From contig JAESUZ010005462.1 in assembly GCA_017311185.1 (NCBI GenBank), positions 3,968,001-4,032,000 of the forward strand: a DNA stretch of 64,000 nucleotides, read 5' to 3'. The notes below the pieces were generated by a model. The model was not told the DNA's origin and did no database searches. It worked only from the letters and a program-made list of their open reading frames with translations. Source of the DNA: Proteles cristata cristata. Lineage: Eukaryota > Chordata > Mammalia > Carnivora > Hyaenidae. Within the stretch, counting starts at the first letter, position 1. The number at the start of each line of letters is the position of its first letter. A program made the position numbers and the translations under genes. This document shows, in pieces, positions 11,717 to 22,705 of the stretch.

Positions 11717-12335
11717 ACATTTTTGGGTTTTTTTTTTCATTTTAATTTAAATTCCAGTTAGTTAACATAGAGTGTAATATTAGTTTCAGGTATACAGTAT
11801 AGTGATTTAACACTTCCATACATTACCAGGTGCACTCCTTAATCCCCATCACCTATTTCACTCATCCCCCTACCTATCTTTATTCTGGTAACCATCCTTT
11901 TTTTCTGCAGTTAAGAGTCTGTGTTGGTTTCCCTCTATGCTCTTTGCTCATTTGTTTTGTTTCTTAGATTCCACATATGAGTGAAATCATATGGTATTTG
12001 TTATTCTCTGACTGACTCATCATGCTTATATGTTTAGCATTATACTCTTTAGCCCACCTATGTTATTGAAAATGGCAATACTTCATTTTTATGGCTGAGT
12101 AATATTGTAATATTGTAGATATTATGGAATATATACACATATATTCTTTATCTATTCATGGACACTGGGGCTGTTTCCATAATTTAGCTGGCTGTTGTAG
12201 ATGCTGCTGCTATAAATGCTATAAACTCTGGGGTGCATGTGTCCCTTTGAATTAGTATTGTTATATTTTTGGAGAAAAACCTAGTAGTAGTGTGATTGCT
12301 AGATCATAGGGTAGTTCAATTTCTAATTTTGTGAG
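11717..12335 (-). mobile_element. L1 3' end inserted antisense into old L1 ORF2
   Basis: On the minus strand this is ORF2 tail plus 3' UTR of an older L1 type, ending with TGTTAACTAACTGGAATTTAA-like sequence and a poly-A tail (plus-strand T run 11731-11738). The surrounding L1 frame resumes after it: ...GGAGATGGTTCT | GGTTCTTTGAAAAGACC..., with TGGTTCT as a probable short target duplication. Confidence 0.85.
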
Positions 12336-13239
12336 CTTGGTTCTTTGAAAAGACCAACAAGATTGATAAACCTCTATAGTCAGATGCATTAAAAAAAAAA
12401 AAAAAGACAGAGAGAGTTTTCAAATAAACAAAAATCACAAATGAAAGAGAAAGTATAACAACCAATACCACAGAAATATAAACAATTCTAAGAGAATAGT
12501 AAGAAAAACATATGCCAATAAATTAGACAACCTAGAAGAAATGAATAAATTCATAGAAATATATAACCTACCAAAACTGAAGCAGGAAGAAATAGAAAGT
12601 TTGAACCAATTGATTACTGGCAATGAAATTGAATCAGTAATCAAAGAATTACCAATGAATGAAAGTCTAGGACCAGATGGCTTCACAGGCATATTCTCCC
12701 AAACATTTATTTATATATTTATTTAAGTTTATTTATTTATCTTGAGAGAGAGAAAGCACGAGTGGGGGAAGAGCAGAGAGAGAGGAAGAGAGACACAGAG
12801 AGAATATCAAGTAGGTTCTGCACTGTTAGTGTAAAGCCTGATGTGAGGCTCAAACTCACAAATCATGAGACCATGACCTGAGCCAAAGTTGGACACCTAA
12901 CCATGTGAGCCATCCAGGTGTCCTTCTACCAAACATTTAAAGAAAAGTTAATACCTATTCTTCTCAAACTATTCAAAAATGAAGAGGAAGGAAAACTTCC
13001 AGATTCATTCTGAGGCCCTGATACTAAAGCCAGATAAAGATACCACTAAAAAATAGAACTACAGGCCAATATATGATGAACATAGATGCAAGAATCCTCC
13101 ACGAAGTATTAGCAAACTGAAGTCAACAATACATCAAAAAAATCACTCACCACCATCAAGAAGGATTTATTCCTAGGATGGGTGTTTCAATATTCAGAAA
13201 TTAATAAACATGATATACCACATTATTAAGAGAAAGGAT
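12336..13239 (+). pseudogene. L1 ORF2 remnant, linker and early reverse transcriptase
   Basis: Continuation of the ORF2 from 11716. The open part at 12541-12709 reads MNKFIEIYNLPKLKQEEIES and then KELPMNESLGPDGFTG, the conserved lead-in to the L1 reverse transcriptase (SPGPDGF block). After a SINE at 12710-12923 it resumes as [19 protein letters not shown] sequence and continues, with stops, to 13239. A 15-base A run lies at 12390-12404. Confidence 0.87.
12710..12923 (-). mobile_element. Can-SINE inside L1 ORF2, antisense
   Basis: Antisense SINE between TTCTCCCAAACATTTA (12694-12709) and TTCTACCAAACATTTA (12924-12939), a 16-base target duplication with one mismatch. Removing it and one repeat restores the L1 ORF2 reading. 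Moderately diverged. Confidence 0.95.
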
Positions 13240-13714
13240 GAATTCTATAAATGGATAAAGAAGATGTTTATATATACAATGGAATACTACTTGGCAATGA
13301 GAAAGAATGAAATCACACCATTTCCAGCAACGTGGATGGAACTGGAAGGTATTATGCTGAGTGAACTGAATCAGTCAGAGAAGGATAGATATATGTTTTC
13401 ACTCATATGTGGGTCTTGAGAAACTTAACAGAAGACCATGGGGGAAGGGAAGGAGGAAAAAAGAGTCAAACAGAGAGGGAGAGAGGCAAACCATAAGAGA
13501 CTCTTAAATACAGAGAACAAATTGATTGTGGATGAGGGGGGTGGAGGAGAGGGGAAAATGAGGGATGGGCTTTAAGGAGGGCACTTGTTGGGATGAGCAC
13601 TAGGTGTTGCATGTAAGAGATGAGCCATGGGAATCTACCCCCAAAACCAAGAGCACGCTTTACACACTGTATGTTAGCCAATTTGATGATAAATTATACT
13701 TTAAAAAATAGAAA
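13240..13714 (+). mobile_element. 5'-truncated L1 3' end inserted into old L1 ORF2
   Basis: Contains the ORF2 C-terminus (ATGGATAAAGAAGATGTTTA to CTCATATGTGGGTCTTGAG) and a G-rich 3' UTR (GGGAAGGGAAGGAGG, GATGAGCACTAGGTGTTGCA). It is flanked by AGAGAAAGGAT-type repeats (13229-13239 and 13715-13725). The surrounding ORF2 resumes at 13726. Its unmodified ...GGGTCTTGAGAAACTT end distinguishes it from the younger L1s at 19.8, 27.5 and 55.8 kb. Confidence 0.88.
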
Positions 13715-13725
13715 AAGAGAAAGGA

Positions 13726-13850
13726 TAAAAACCGTATGATCATTTCAATAGGTGCAGAGAAGGCATTTGACAAATTACAACTTCCCTCAGCAAAGTAGGG
13801 ATAGAGGAACATAATAACCCCAACATAATAAAGACCATGTATCAGGATAG
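13726..13850 (+). pseudogene. L1 ORF2 remnant, last part of the old L1
   Basis: Resumption of reverse transcriptase sequence after the insertion: DKNRMIISIGAEKAFDKLQ, the segment preceding the RT palm. It fades out near 13850, so the old L1 has lost its RT palm, C-terminus and 3' end. Confidence 0.75.
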
Positions 13851-14479
13851 ATGTGAGACTGATAGAGGGTCTTTGGTTTACAGATGATAGGTCTAGATGA
13901 TGGTCGAGACTCTGAAGTGGAGGTATATTGCTCCTGTGGTACAAAACTGCACTTGCAGTCCATCCCTTCCATATCTATATTTAATTATTTTCTATTTCAA
14001 AAGAGTAATAAAAGCAAGACTTCTATCATATCTCTTTGTCATTACATCTGACATACAGAAGAATATTGAACAAGGAATTAAATAGTTTTCATATTTATTC
14101 TTGCAACTTGCACCTCCTATTTTCCTGCTAGATAAGGAGAAAAGAGAGTGTACAAACTACAGAACTGCATACAGCCACATGAGGGTTTAAAACTGTATAC
14201 ATGTAAACTTTCCTCTTCCAGTGCAAATATGGGGACTGAGTTAAACACTTGACTCTCAGTGACTTTTTGGAATGTTTTTACTTTTAACCTCATGATACTG
14301 ATCTTCTTTGTTACACAGAATGTCCTGTTATTTACCAACACAGTAGATATCTTTCTGAATTTCTTGATTTATACTCTCATATTGGTCAGTATTTCTTTAC
14401 TAGCTAAGCTTAATCTTTACATTGATTTTTTTTTGTTACCTATTCATGGAAAATTAGAATTTTTAGAACTTTCTCCAGT
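13851..14479. other. No gene recognised
   Basis: AT-rich, no clear repeat. The 96-codon frame at 14259-14549 is hydrophobic low-information sequence. Confidence 0.4.
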
Positions 14480-14735
14480 TTCTCAGTGCAGTGGTAGAAC
14501 ACAACCTTTGAATTTAGACAGATCTTATTTGGAGCCCAGCTGTTACTGACTAGCTCCACAATAATAGGTAACAGTTTAACGTCTCTGAAGCTGCGTTGCT
14601 GCATCTAAAAATTAAAGATGAAATAAAGTTGTCATAGAGTTGTTGCGGGGATTAAATTTTATTATTCCTGTGAAGTGCTTAGCACTGTGACTGAAGCATA
14701 CAGGATCAATAAACTGATCATTGTTGTTTATGTCA
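14480..14735 (+). repeat. MIR fragment
   Basis: Landmarks GACTAGCTCCACAATAATAG, TCTGAAGCTGCGTTGCTGCATCT, GTTGTTGCGGGGATTAAATT and TGAAGTGCTTAGCACTGTG follow MIR order. Confidence 0.8.
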
Positions 14736-14773
14736 TTAATGTGAACTTTAATGTCTTTTCTAGTGAGCAGTTT

Positions 14774-14819
14774 AATTCAGTCCCACTGGCACTTCCAATT
14801 CAGTCCCATCAGCACTTTG
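14774..14819 (+). repeat. 23-bp tandem duplication
   Basis: AATTCAGTCCCACTGGCAC-TTCC is followed directly by AATTCAGTCCCATCAGCAC-TTTG: two adjacent 23-base units with four differences. Confidence 0.8.
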
Positions 14820-15494
14820 TAAGAACATTGTCCTTTACACAAGCCTCATAGGAAGAGCACATTCAAAGATGCAAAAACCCTAGTTACCATCCTCAAAGAA
14901 TTCACTCTAAGGTTTAATCACCATTATTTCCTACTTTACATTTGCATGTGGTACATACCCCCTTCCTCCACTCAAGGGAAATATTTTTAAAGGTTTTTCC
15001 AATCTTCTTTGGACTTCGGGAGATTTTTGGTCTGTGGTGATGGGGCATTCTCAGTCTATGTTGCCATCTGGAACTCTTTGTTCAGGTCTTGGTTAAAAAA
15101 AAAAAAACAAAAAACCACTAACTTAGGAAAATAACATTTGGCAGGAACTTGGCAACAATAACCCCTTTGTTGCCAGAATCCTTGTTCACAGTGTGGGTGG
15201 CTCAGATGGCACTTAATTAAATGCATTTTCCTATAAATTCTCAGCAGTATGCTTATTTTTTTACTGGTGGCTAATAACTACCCTATCTCTAAGGCAACAA
15301 AATTTCACAGCTTGCAGAATAGGGAAAGCAGCATGTATAAATAACATTTTGCTTTTGTTAGTACCCAGCCCCATTCCTCATTATTCTCAAGCGACAATGA
15401 ATTTATCTATTACTTTTTTCCACTTAGTGCTTTGTCATTCAGTACTTTCTTCCTACCTGATAGAGCAATATACCTATATAATTTTTAAAAACCT
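14820..15494. other. No gene recognised
   Basis: Unique AT-rich sequence with an A-rich run near 15096-15110. No coding signal. Confidence 0.4.
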
Positions 15495-15735
15495 TATTAT
15501 TTTGAGTGCCAACCATAAGTCATGCAATGTACTCCAAGCTTCATATTAATTATCTAGTTTAATCTTCACAATTCTTTGAGGTACAAATCAGTGTTCTCAT
15601 TTAAAAGATCAAGAAAACAAAGGTCAAAGAGGTTAAGTACTTTGCTCAAAATCATTCAGCTGGAAAGTGATAGATGTGAAGATTTCCTCGAAAGACCTAT
15701 TTGATGCCAAAGCCCATGATCTTTCCTTCACACTT
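15495..15735 (+). repeat. MIR fragment
   Basis: Recognised from TAATCTTCACAATTCTTTGAGG, AAAGGTCAAAGAGGTTAAGTAC, TTGCTCAAAATCATTCAGCTGG and the GATGCCAAAGCCCATGATCTT end, in MIR order. Confidence 0.85.
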
Positions 15736-16304
15736 TATGGACTTCATTAAGGAAAGGTGCTATTTTGTTTTCAGAGAGTCTTACCTCTCATCAGTCAATG
15801 CATCTGTAGGAAATTATTAAATAATTTTAATGATAGATGCATAATGCATCCATTCAGCTCCACACCTCACCCTTTTCTGTCTAGTCCAGAAACATTAGGA
15901 CCATAATGCAGAAAAAGAGAAAGCCAAATAAATCCCTCTTCCTCAGTTATGGTACAGTGCCAGGTAATATATTTATATTTATTTTTCTCATGTTTTTGAA
16001 TACCAAAAGATTACTTACATAAAGACATGGTTTCTTAGGCACAACATTTTATATATTTGAGGACAAAGGTAAAAGCTGGATGAAAGTTGTGAATTGGAGC
16101 AAGGAAAAACAAGAAGTGAGTTAATTGCTTGCCCTTAAAAATACCTACAGCTTCCTATCTTGTCTGTTTTTTTGCAGGTATAGTCCATAGCTAAGTGGGA
16201 AGGAGCATGTATGTTAGCAGAACAATGTATTGCCTAAATGTTTTTCTATATTTGCAGCTTTGCCTACTATGCTATATATCAATAAATTTGACTAAATACC
16301 ATAT
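15736..16304. other. No gene recognised
   Basis: AT-rich unique sequence; nothing recognisable. Confidence 0.4.
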
Positions 16305-16497
16305 TTGGCCTTCATTAAAAATTATATTTTTCTAGGTCTATATTTTGGAAGATATTTTTTTCAGCATTTTAAAAATGCCTTCCATTATCTTTTGGATTCC
16401 ATTGTTTCTTTTGAAAAATTAGCTGTTAAGTATAATTTTTCCTCCCTTGAATGTGATATATCTCCTTCTTTAATACTCCCAGCCTTCATCCATGGCT

Positions 16498-17168
16498 TTT
16501 TTTTTAAAACATAGTTTATTGTCAAGTTAGTTTCCATATAACACCCAGTGTTCATCCCAACAAGTGCCCTCCTCCATGACCATCACCCATTTTCTCCTAT
16601 CCCCCACCCTCCATCAACCATCAGTTTGTTCTATTTAAGAGTCTCTTATGGTTTGCCTCCATCTCCTTAACTTTTTTTTCCACCTTCCCCTCACCTATGG
16701 TCCTTTGTTAAGTTTCTCCTGATCCACATACGAGTGAAAACATATGGTATCTGTCTTTCCCTGACTGACTTATTTCAATTAGCATAATATCTTCCAATTC
16801 CATCCAGGAATCCATCTGGACAAATGTCCAGATTTCATTCTTTCTCATTGCCATTAGTATTCCATTGTATACATAAACCACATCTTCTTGGTCCATTCAT
16901 AAGTTGATGGACATTTAGGCTCTTTCCATGATTTGGCTATTGTTGAATGTGCTGCTATGCACATTGGGGTACATGTGTCTCTATTCATAAGCACTCCTGT
17001 ATCATTGCTGGGTCATAGAGGAGTTCTGTTAGTTGAGGATCTCCACACTGTTTTCCAGAGTGGCTGCACCAGTTTGCATTCCCACCAACAGTGTAAGAGG
17101 GTGCCCATTTCTCCATGTCCTCGCCAGCATCTATACTCTCCTGATTTGTGCATTTTAGTCACTGACTT
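16498..17168 (-). mobile_element. 5'-truncated L1, antisense
   Basis: Minus strand: ORF2 from GATGCTGGCGAGGACATGGAG through the C-terminus (MDQEDVVYVYNGILMAMRKN frame), then the G-rich 3' UTR and poly-A. It sits inside the old antisense L1 5' UTR. No clear target duplication was found. Confidence 0.87.
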
Positions 17169-17345
17169 TTTAAGAGTTCTCTTTGGTTTTGGTTGTCAGC
17201 ATGTTGACTTATGATATTTTCAGCACAATGTAACTGTGATGCATCTAAATGTGTTTTTCCTGCTTTGTAGAGCTTCTTAATTCTGTGGATTAATGTTTAC
17301 ATCATTTTGGAAAATTTATTGGGCAATTTCTCTTCAAATATTGCT

Positions 17346-17470
17346 TCTGCTTCTTTCTCTCTCTCTCTCCCTTTCGGTCTCCCTTTCTCTCTCTCTCCTC
17401 CTAGAAATCCTATATCTATATCTATCTATCTCTATCTATATCTATCTCTATATCTATCTATCTATCTGTA
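17346..17470. repeat. CT-rich and (TCTA)n simple repeat
   Basis: A CTCTCTCTCCC tract (17346-17400) followed by TCTA/TATC units (17411-17468). This explains the LSLSLS and YLYLSISIYI peptides in one frame. Confidence 0.95.
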
Positions 17471-18285
17471 GGTATGTTACTTTTGTCTACACTTGGTTCC
17501 TGGTTTTCATCACTTGACAGTATGTATTAGCATATCTGATAATTTATAATTGGAAGATGGATATTGTTTATAAAAGTTGTAGATTACCAAAATTATGTTA
17601 TCTCTTCTCACAGAGAATTTACTTTTCCTCTAGCAGACAGTTACATAAGAGCAGATCATATTGACTCATTAAAGGATTGAAATGCTTTGTATCTTTGTGT
17701 GGGTTAGTCTGTTTCTAGTTTTCTCCTACTAACAGGCCTAGCTCTTTAGGTGTTTCTTTCCTATTTTTTGTATCATGAATTTTGGTAAGTTCTGCTAAGT
17801 TTTATGGCCTCTTAGTTGACACTCTCCTATGACTTCCTGGACTCCCATTGTACAGAGGTTAGGAATTGACAAGTATCTCAAGGTGAAATGCAATACAAAA
17901 TATTGTGCTCACTAATCTGTGGTTTCTGTTTCTCTAGACTTTTGGCTTCTCCAGTATTGTTGCCTTGGTAGTCCTTGGACTCTAATTTCATCTCCATTGT
18001 ACTGTAACAACTGATAAAAGCTCTGAGTCTCTGCTTTCTGTTTGTACTGGAGTGTTGCTTATGATATAACAAATGTGTCAAGGTGAAAGGCAAGGAAAAT
18101 GTTGAACTCACCTGTGTTTTCTTTTTCTCTGAGATTCTGGTTCTCAAGTCACATCTAACTTAGTTACTGTTTAATATCTCTCAACAATTCATTTTTTATT
18201 TTGTCCAGCTTTTATGGTTGTTCCCAGCTGGATGGTTGGATTGATATAAGCTACCCCGTCAGAGCCAGAAATGAACATATCAACA

Positions 18286-19799
18286 ATTTTGAGATAGAAA
18301 TTTTATTTCTTTGGTCTCATTTAACCTACTCTGATAATGGAATCCATGTTAACTAGGTCATAGTATTGAAATTAAAATGAGAAAAACTGGGTTTCATTCC
18401 AGAATCAATAGTAAAGTGTTTTGTGATGATGGGTCTTGTTGTCTCAACTCTGTAAAATAGGCAGAGAGTAAATATAATTATCAGGGCTACTGAAACATCT
18501 AAAGGATATATATAGAGATTTTTTCTGAAAAAAAAAAACACCTTTATTATTCTTTCTCATTCTCTCATAAGTTAGTTCAATGTAGGAATTGAGAAATGAC
18601 TTCTTAATTAAAAAGCTTACTATAATAACCAGCAGCAGCAATCATTCTTGCACTGTGTCAAGCCCATATTCACCATCTATACACACAGGAAAAAAAAAAA
18701 AAAAAAGAATCAGCAGATGTTAGTTCAAGGTGAAACCTTAGTCACAGTGCAACTTGTATTGAATTTGTAATAATTTTATAGACCTTGGTTTGCACAACAT
18801 TTAAAATAAGTTTCAAGATGTTTTCTAATAAGAAAGAGAAATGTATTTATTTATAGAGGCAAGTCTTACCTTAATCATGTGTGATCACTTCAGACACCAC
18901 AAGAAGTTATGAGTAGATATGTACCTGTTAATTTGAGCACTGCTAAACACATAAATAGGTGAACCATTAATATATACAATCTTGGTCATTTTCGTAAGCC
19001 AAAATTGAGTCAACTTTTTTCTAGGTTAACTTAATCTTAAAATAACACTTTCATGTCTTATTAATAGGCTAGTTATTATCTAATGTTTTGCTGTGGGCTC
19101 AGGGCTCCATAAAAAAAGCATGCTTTGATTATAGGGTGGTTCAGGTTGTGCTGAGTCATTGAGAATGGGACTGGGCAGACTTGTGGTCTGTCTTAGATCT
19201 CATCTGGGATAGGGCTCATCAAATCCTCAGTCCTGTTTATATCATGCAGGAGAAGGTACGGAATTCTTATAGTTGATCTGGCAAGAAGCATAGTGTGGTT
19301 GTAGCAGGGGAGGGATAAGCCATCTGGAAAGTATTCTTTTCTTTCCTCTAGTCTCACTAAGATATTTTGTCCTATGATTAATCTATATCCTGTACTAGAA
19401 GGAAAATCAAGATGTCTTGGAGATTAATTTCAGAGCATATGTCCATCTTAGGGCTGCAAATTCAGTGGCCCTTCATTCATTTAAAAATCCCTCCAGGTTT
19501 AGGGATTTTATGCCCCTCTCTCTTTGACAAGATCTTGTGGACCTTCTCTTGCATTTCAAGAAATACTCAAGTGTACCAAGTTACTATTATTTTATTTTGA
19601 AATTACATAAGTAAAAATGAAAGAGTACAGGCACCCTCAGGCCTCAGGGAAGCAAGGATGTTATACGGTATATAAGATCAAGTTAGCAGTAGGAGCCTGC
19701 AGTGTCCTGTACTAGGAATCAGACACTGAGGTCAGGATCTCTCCTACATGGCTTCACTCCTCCAGGTCTCTTAAAACTACTAACACACTTCTCTCTGTT
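18286..19799. other. No gene recognised
   Basis: About 1.5 kb, AT-rich, with A runs at 18529-18538 and 18692-18707. No recognisable repeat family or coding frame. Confidence 0.4.
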
Positions 19800-19815
19800 A
19801 TTAATGCAATTTTTA

Positions 19816-20316
19816 TTTATTTATTTATTTATTTTAATTTCTTTTTTAAAAATTTTAAATAGTTTATTGTCAAGTTGGTTTCCATATAACAGCGAGTGCT
19901 CATCCCCACAAGTGCCCTCCTCTATGCCCATCACACCCCTCCCGCTCCCCCACCCCATATGCCCTCAGTTTGTTCTCAGCGTTCAAGAGTCTCTCAAGGT
20001 TTGCCTGTCTTCTTCTTCCCCCCTGTTTTCCCCCTTCTTCTCCCCCATGGTTCTTTGTTAAGTTCCTCCTAATCCTCCTATATGTGCAAACGTATGGTAT
20101 TTGTCCTTCTCTGCCTGACTTATTTCGCTCAGCATAACACCCTCAAGTTCCATCCATGTTGCTACACATGGCCAGATTTCATTCTTTCTCATTGCCATGT
20201 AGTATTCCATTGTAAAAATAAACCACATCTTCTTGATCCATTCGTCCGTTGATGGACACTTAGGCTCTTTCCATGTTTTGACTGTTGTTGAGAGTGCTGC
20301 TATGAACATTGGGGTA
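19816..20316 (-). mobile_element. Young 5'-truncated L1, antisense
   Basis: Minus strand: ORF2 C-terminus (frame [20 protein letters not shown]), G-rich 3' UTR and poly-A. Perfect 16-base target duplication ATTAATGCAATTTTTA at 19800-19815 and 20317-20332. It carries the GGAGGATTAGGAGGAACT variant shared with the L1s at 27.5 and 55.8 kb. Confidence 0.95.
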
Positions 20317-20385
20317 ATTAATGCAATTTTTAAACAGGTATTTATTAAACCTGATGAGCCAGTGATGTTTATAGGTACCAGGGAT

Positions 20386-20895
20386 TCACAGGCATACATA
20401 CATAATAGATTTGTCTTCTTTCTGCATCATGAAGCTGCTTGCTGCTATCCCATGCCATTCATGGATTCTATCCACTGCCTTCTCTCTTTCATATGTGTCC
20501 TCCTCTATACGTAGCACAAACATTTCAACCAAAAGATACAGTAGCTCCTGCCAATTTTTTATCTGTATTAAGAATTCATGTTGAGCAGAAGAATTTTCCA
20601 GCCTCCATCTGGACAACTTCTGGGCCAGACACCCATCTTTGGCCCAGTCAATGTGGTCAGTATGGTGAGGTTCCAAATGTAATTGCATAAGAATACTCTC
20701 ATCAAGGGGCCTTGAAAGTGGCAGGTTGCAAGTGCTCTTCAGACAAGGTCTGTTTACACCATGCAGAAACATACTGATCCATTGTAGATTAGTACTGATA
20801 ATCCAGGCAATACAGAGCCAAGCTTTTTTTGCTAGATAAACCATTCCACTTCTTTCTCTGAACCTTACAGTAAATTTTTTAAAAACATTGTTCAA
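20386..20895 (-). other. 169-codon open frame of unknown origin
   Basis: A single uninterrupted minus-strand frame beginning MNNVFKKFTVRFRERSGMVY and ending ...EDKSIMYVCL. It contains PLDESILMQLHLEPHHTDH and EREKAVDRIHEWHG. I do not recognise the protein. Unlike most long frames here it is not L1 or low-complexity, and the composition (W, H, charged residues) looks protein-like. An AATAAA on the same strand near 20343-20348 lies downstream, just before the young L1. It might be a fragment of a processed pseudogene, but about two frames this long are expected by chance in 64 kb, so I give it low weight. No splice sites or start context were found that argue for an active gene. Confidence 0.2.
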
Positions 20896-21204
20896 CTCTG
20901 GTTGAAATTCCCTTATGACAATTACAAGGATTTAGAGTGCTCATGAGGCTGATGGGAATCTACTGGCCAACTCTGGCATCCTCATCACCAGGAAAAGGCA
21001 TATTCTTATAAAAGAGAAGATTGAAAGCCATCTAGATCCAGCCATGATATAGAATTATAGGATGATCTTTCCATGGATAATTCCTTGAGAGACACTTAGT
21101 GAATGCATTTGTATAACATGGGAAAGCTGAAACTTTGGAATAGGCAAAAAGAAACGCAGGGTGATAGGTACATACTGTATGTACATGCTTAATGGATTCC
21201 TTGA
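20896..21204. other. No feature recognised
   Basis: Unique sequence. Short frames on the minus strand overlap the next element. Confidence 0.4.
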
Positions 21205-21460
21205 GGGTAGGTTGCACAACTGTGGCACTGCTGACATTTTGGGAAGGGTAATTCTTTGTTGTGGGGGCTCAGCAATAGGTATCTGCAACTTCCTCTACTT
21301 CTTGGGTATTGTAAGATGTTAAGGAGTACCCCTAGCCTCCACTCACTAGATGCCAGTAATACCTCCCATCCCCAAGTTGTGAAGACAAAAATGTCTCCAC
21401 ACATTGGTCAATGTCCCTTTGGGGTGCAATCACTTTCAGTTGAGGATCATTGCTTTAGAT
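21205..21460 (-). mobile_element. hAT DNA transposon relic, MER20-like
   Basis: CACTGCTGACATTTTGGGAAGG, TTCTTTGTTGTGGGGGCTCAG, CTCCACTCACTAGATGCCAG, AAAAATGTCTCCACACATTGG and GTTGAGGATCATTGCTT follow the reverse complement of MER20, a non-autonomous hAT-Charlie element. Diverged, non-mobile. Confidence 0.75.
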
Positions 21461-21918
21461 GGAAGCAATTTGTGATTGAGAGGCAAGAATTCTGTGCTTT
21501 TAAATTGTGTATTAATGAAATCCAACCCCCAAATTTGCAAATTCACTACCAAATTATCAGCAATAACAACAACAACAAAAAGAATAACTTTAAGCCTCCA
21601 TCACAAGTGCAAAGATTTTATACCATGATGCTCAATGTCAGAGAAACTACATGAGACTTAAATAAATATTATGAATTTAGAACAAATATATTTTAACATC
21701 TAATGAGTCACTCTTTGGGGGACAATATCTTACCTTTGATTCCCCACTCATTCTTTCATTTTAATTTGCTTGCTCTCATTCAACCAAATCTTCTGTTATT
21801 TGTTAGTAAACTGTGCACCTAGTGAATTATTAATGGCATCATTTAAGATCCTAACAATTTTATCTAACATATTTGGAAGCAGGGTAACCCTCAAGTCTTT
21901 TGTTAATGCAATTTCAGA
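21461..21918. other. No gene recognised
   Basis: AT-rich unique sequence with a small AAC/AACA cluster near 21558-21577. Confidence 0.4.
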
Positions 21919-21936
21919 AAAATGTAAACAAATTCA

Positions 21937-22154
21937 AGGGCACCTGGGTGGCTCAGTCAGTTAAGCATACAATTCTTGATTTGAGCTCAGGTCATGATCT
22001 CACAGTTGGTGAGATGGGGCCCCACATTGGGCTCTGTACTGACAGTGCAGAGCCTGCTTGAGTTCTCTCTCTTCCTCTCTCTCTGCCCCTCCCAAGATCA
22101 TGCTCTCTTTCTCTTTCTCTCTGAAAATAAATAAATAAACTTAGAAAAAACAGG
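21937..22154 (+). mobile_element. Can-SINE with 18-base target duplication
   Basis: Plus-strand copy starting GGGCACCTGGGTGGCTCAGT. Perfect repeats AAAATGTAAACAAATTCA at 21919-21936 and 22155-22172. The body is moderately diverged, with a partial deletion around the B box (CACAGTTGGTGAGATGGGGC). Confidence 0.96.
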
Positions 22155-22172
22155 AAAATGTAAACAAATTCA

Positions 22173-22589
22173 CACATTTTACTGGCACAAAATTGAAGAA
22201 GAAAATCTACCTGTGTCCACCGAATATGGAGAAATGCTATCACTACGTGGGACCAGGGAAGATCTGATTTAGAAGAAAACCTCAGGAAAATTGATTTTGA
22301 ATTCCTGATGGGAGAAGAAGCAAGAGGCAGGAGGGAGACTGGATTTATAGGGAACCATGAGCCCTGGAGAAGGAGCAGAGGCAGTCATAGCTGCCCATTC
22401 TCTGCAGAGCTTTTCGGGCTGTGGCTGGAAGTGGGCAGATAGAGCCTGGAACAGAGGTTCCTATAGGCAAACTTCCCTTCAAGAGATCTAAGGATAGACC
22501 AGAGTCTACTTTTGCCGACCATTTCCTCTGAATTCTTACAGTAAGATCATTCATGTAACCCTGCACCTGGATCCATACAGATCTAAGCA
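22173..22589. other. No gene recognised
   Basis: Unique sequence of average GC; no recognisable repeat. Confidence 0.4.
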
Positions 22590-22705
22590 ACTTTAGAATA
22601 GATGTATATCTTGCTTATTATTTTTTCCTCATCCTCTGTGCCTAGCATTGTGCCTGACACAGAGGAGGCACTCAATGGATACTGAATTTAATGAAGAGGC
22701 TTTAG
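22590..22705 (+). repeat. LINE2 3' end
   Basis: TGTGCCTAGCATTGTGCCTG followed by ACACAGAGGAGGCACTCAATGGATACTGAAT is the conserved L2 3' end. Confidence 0.8.

Larger units (their letters stand above)
16305..18285 (-). mobile_element. Old L1 5' UTR, antisense, split by a younger L1
   Basis: The pieces at 16305-16490 and 17170-18285 read as one antisense old-L1 (L1M-type) 5' UTR. Landmarks are TTTTTCAGCATTTTAAAAATG, CCTTCCATTATCTTTTGGATT, then TCTCTTTGGTTTTGGTTGTCAGC, CATCATTTTGGAAAATTTATTGG and, at the far end, AGCTACCCCGTCAGAGCCAGAA, which I take as the 5' start of the UTR. A simple TCTA/CT expansion at 17346-17470 lies within it. Boundary 18285 is approximate. Confidence 0.6.

Noticed and set aside
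20058..20399. 113-codon minus-strand frame reading [17 protein letters not shown]
   Set aside because: This is the C-terminal remnant of L1 ORF2 fused by chance to flanking DNA, not a gene.
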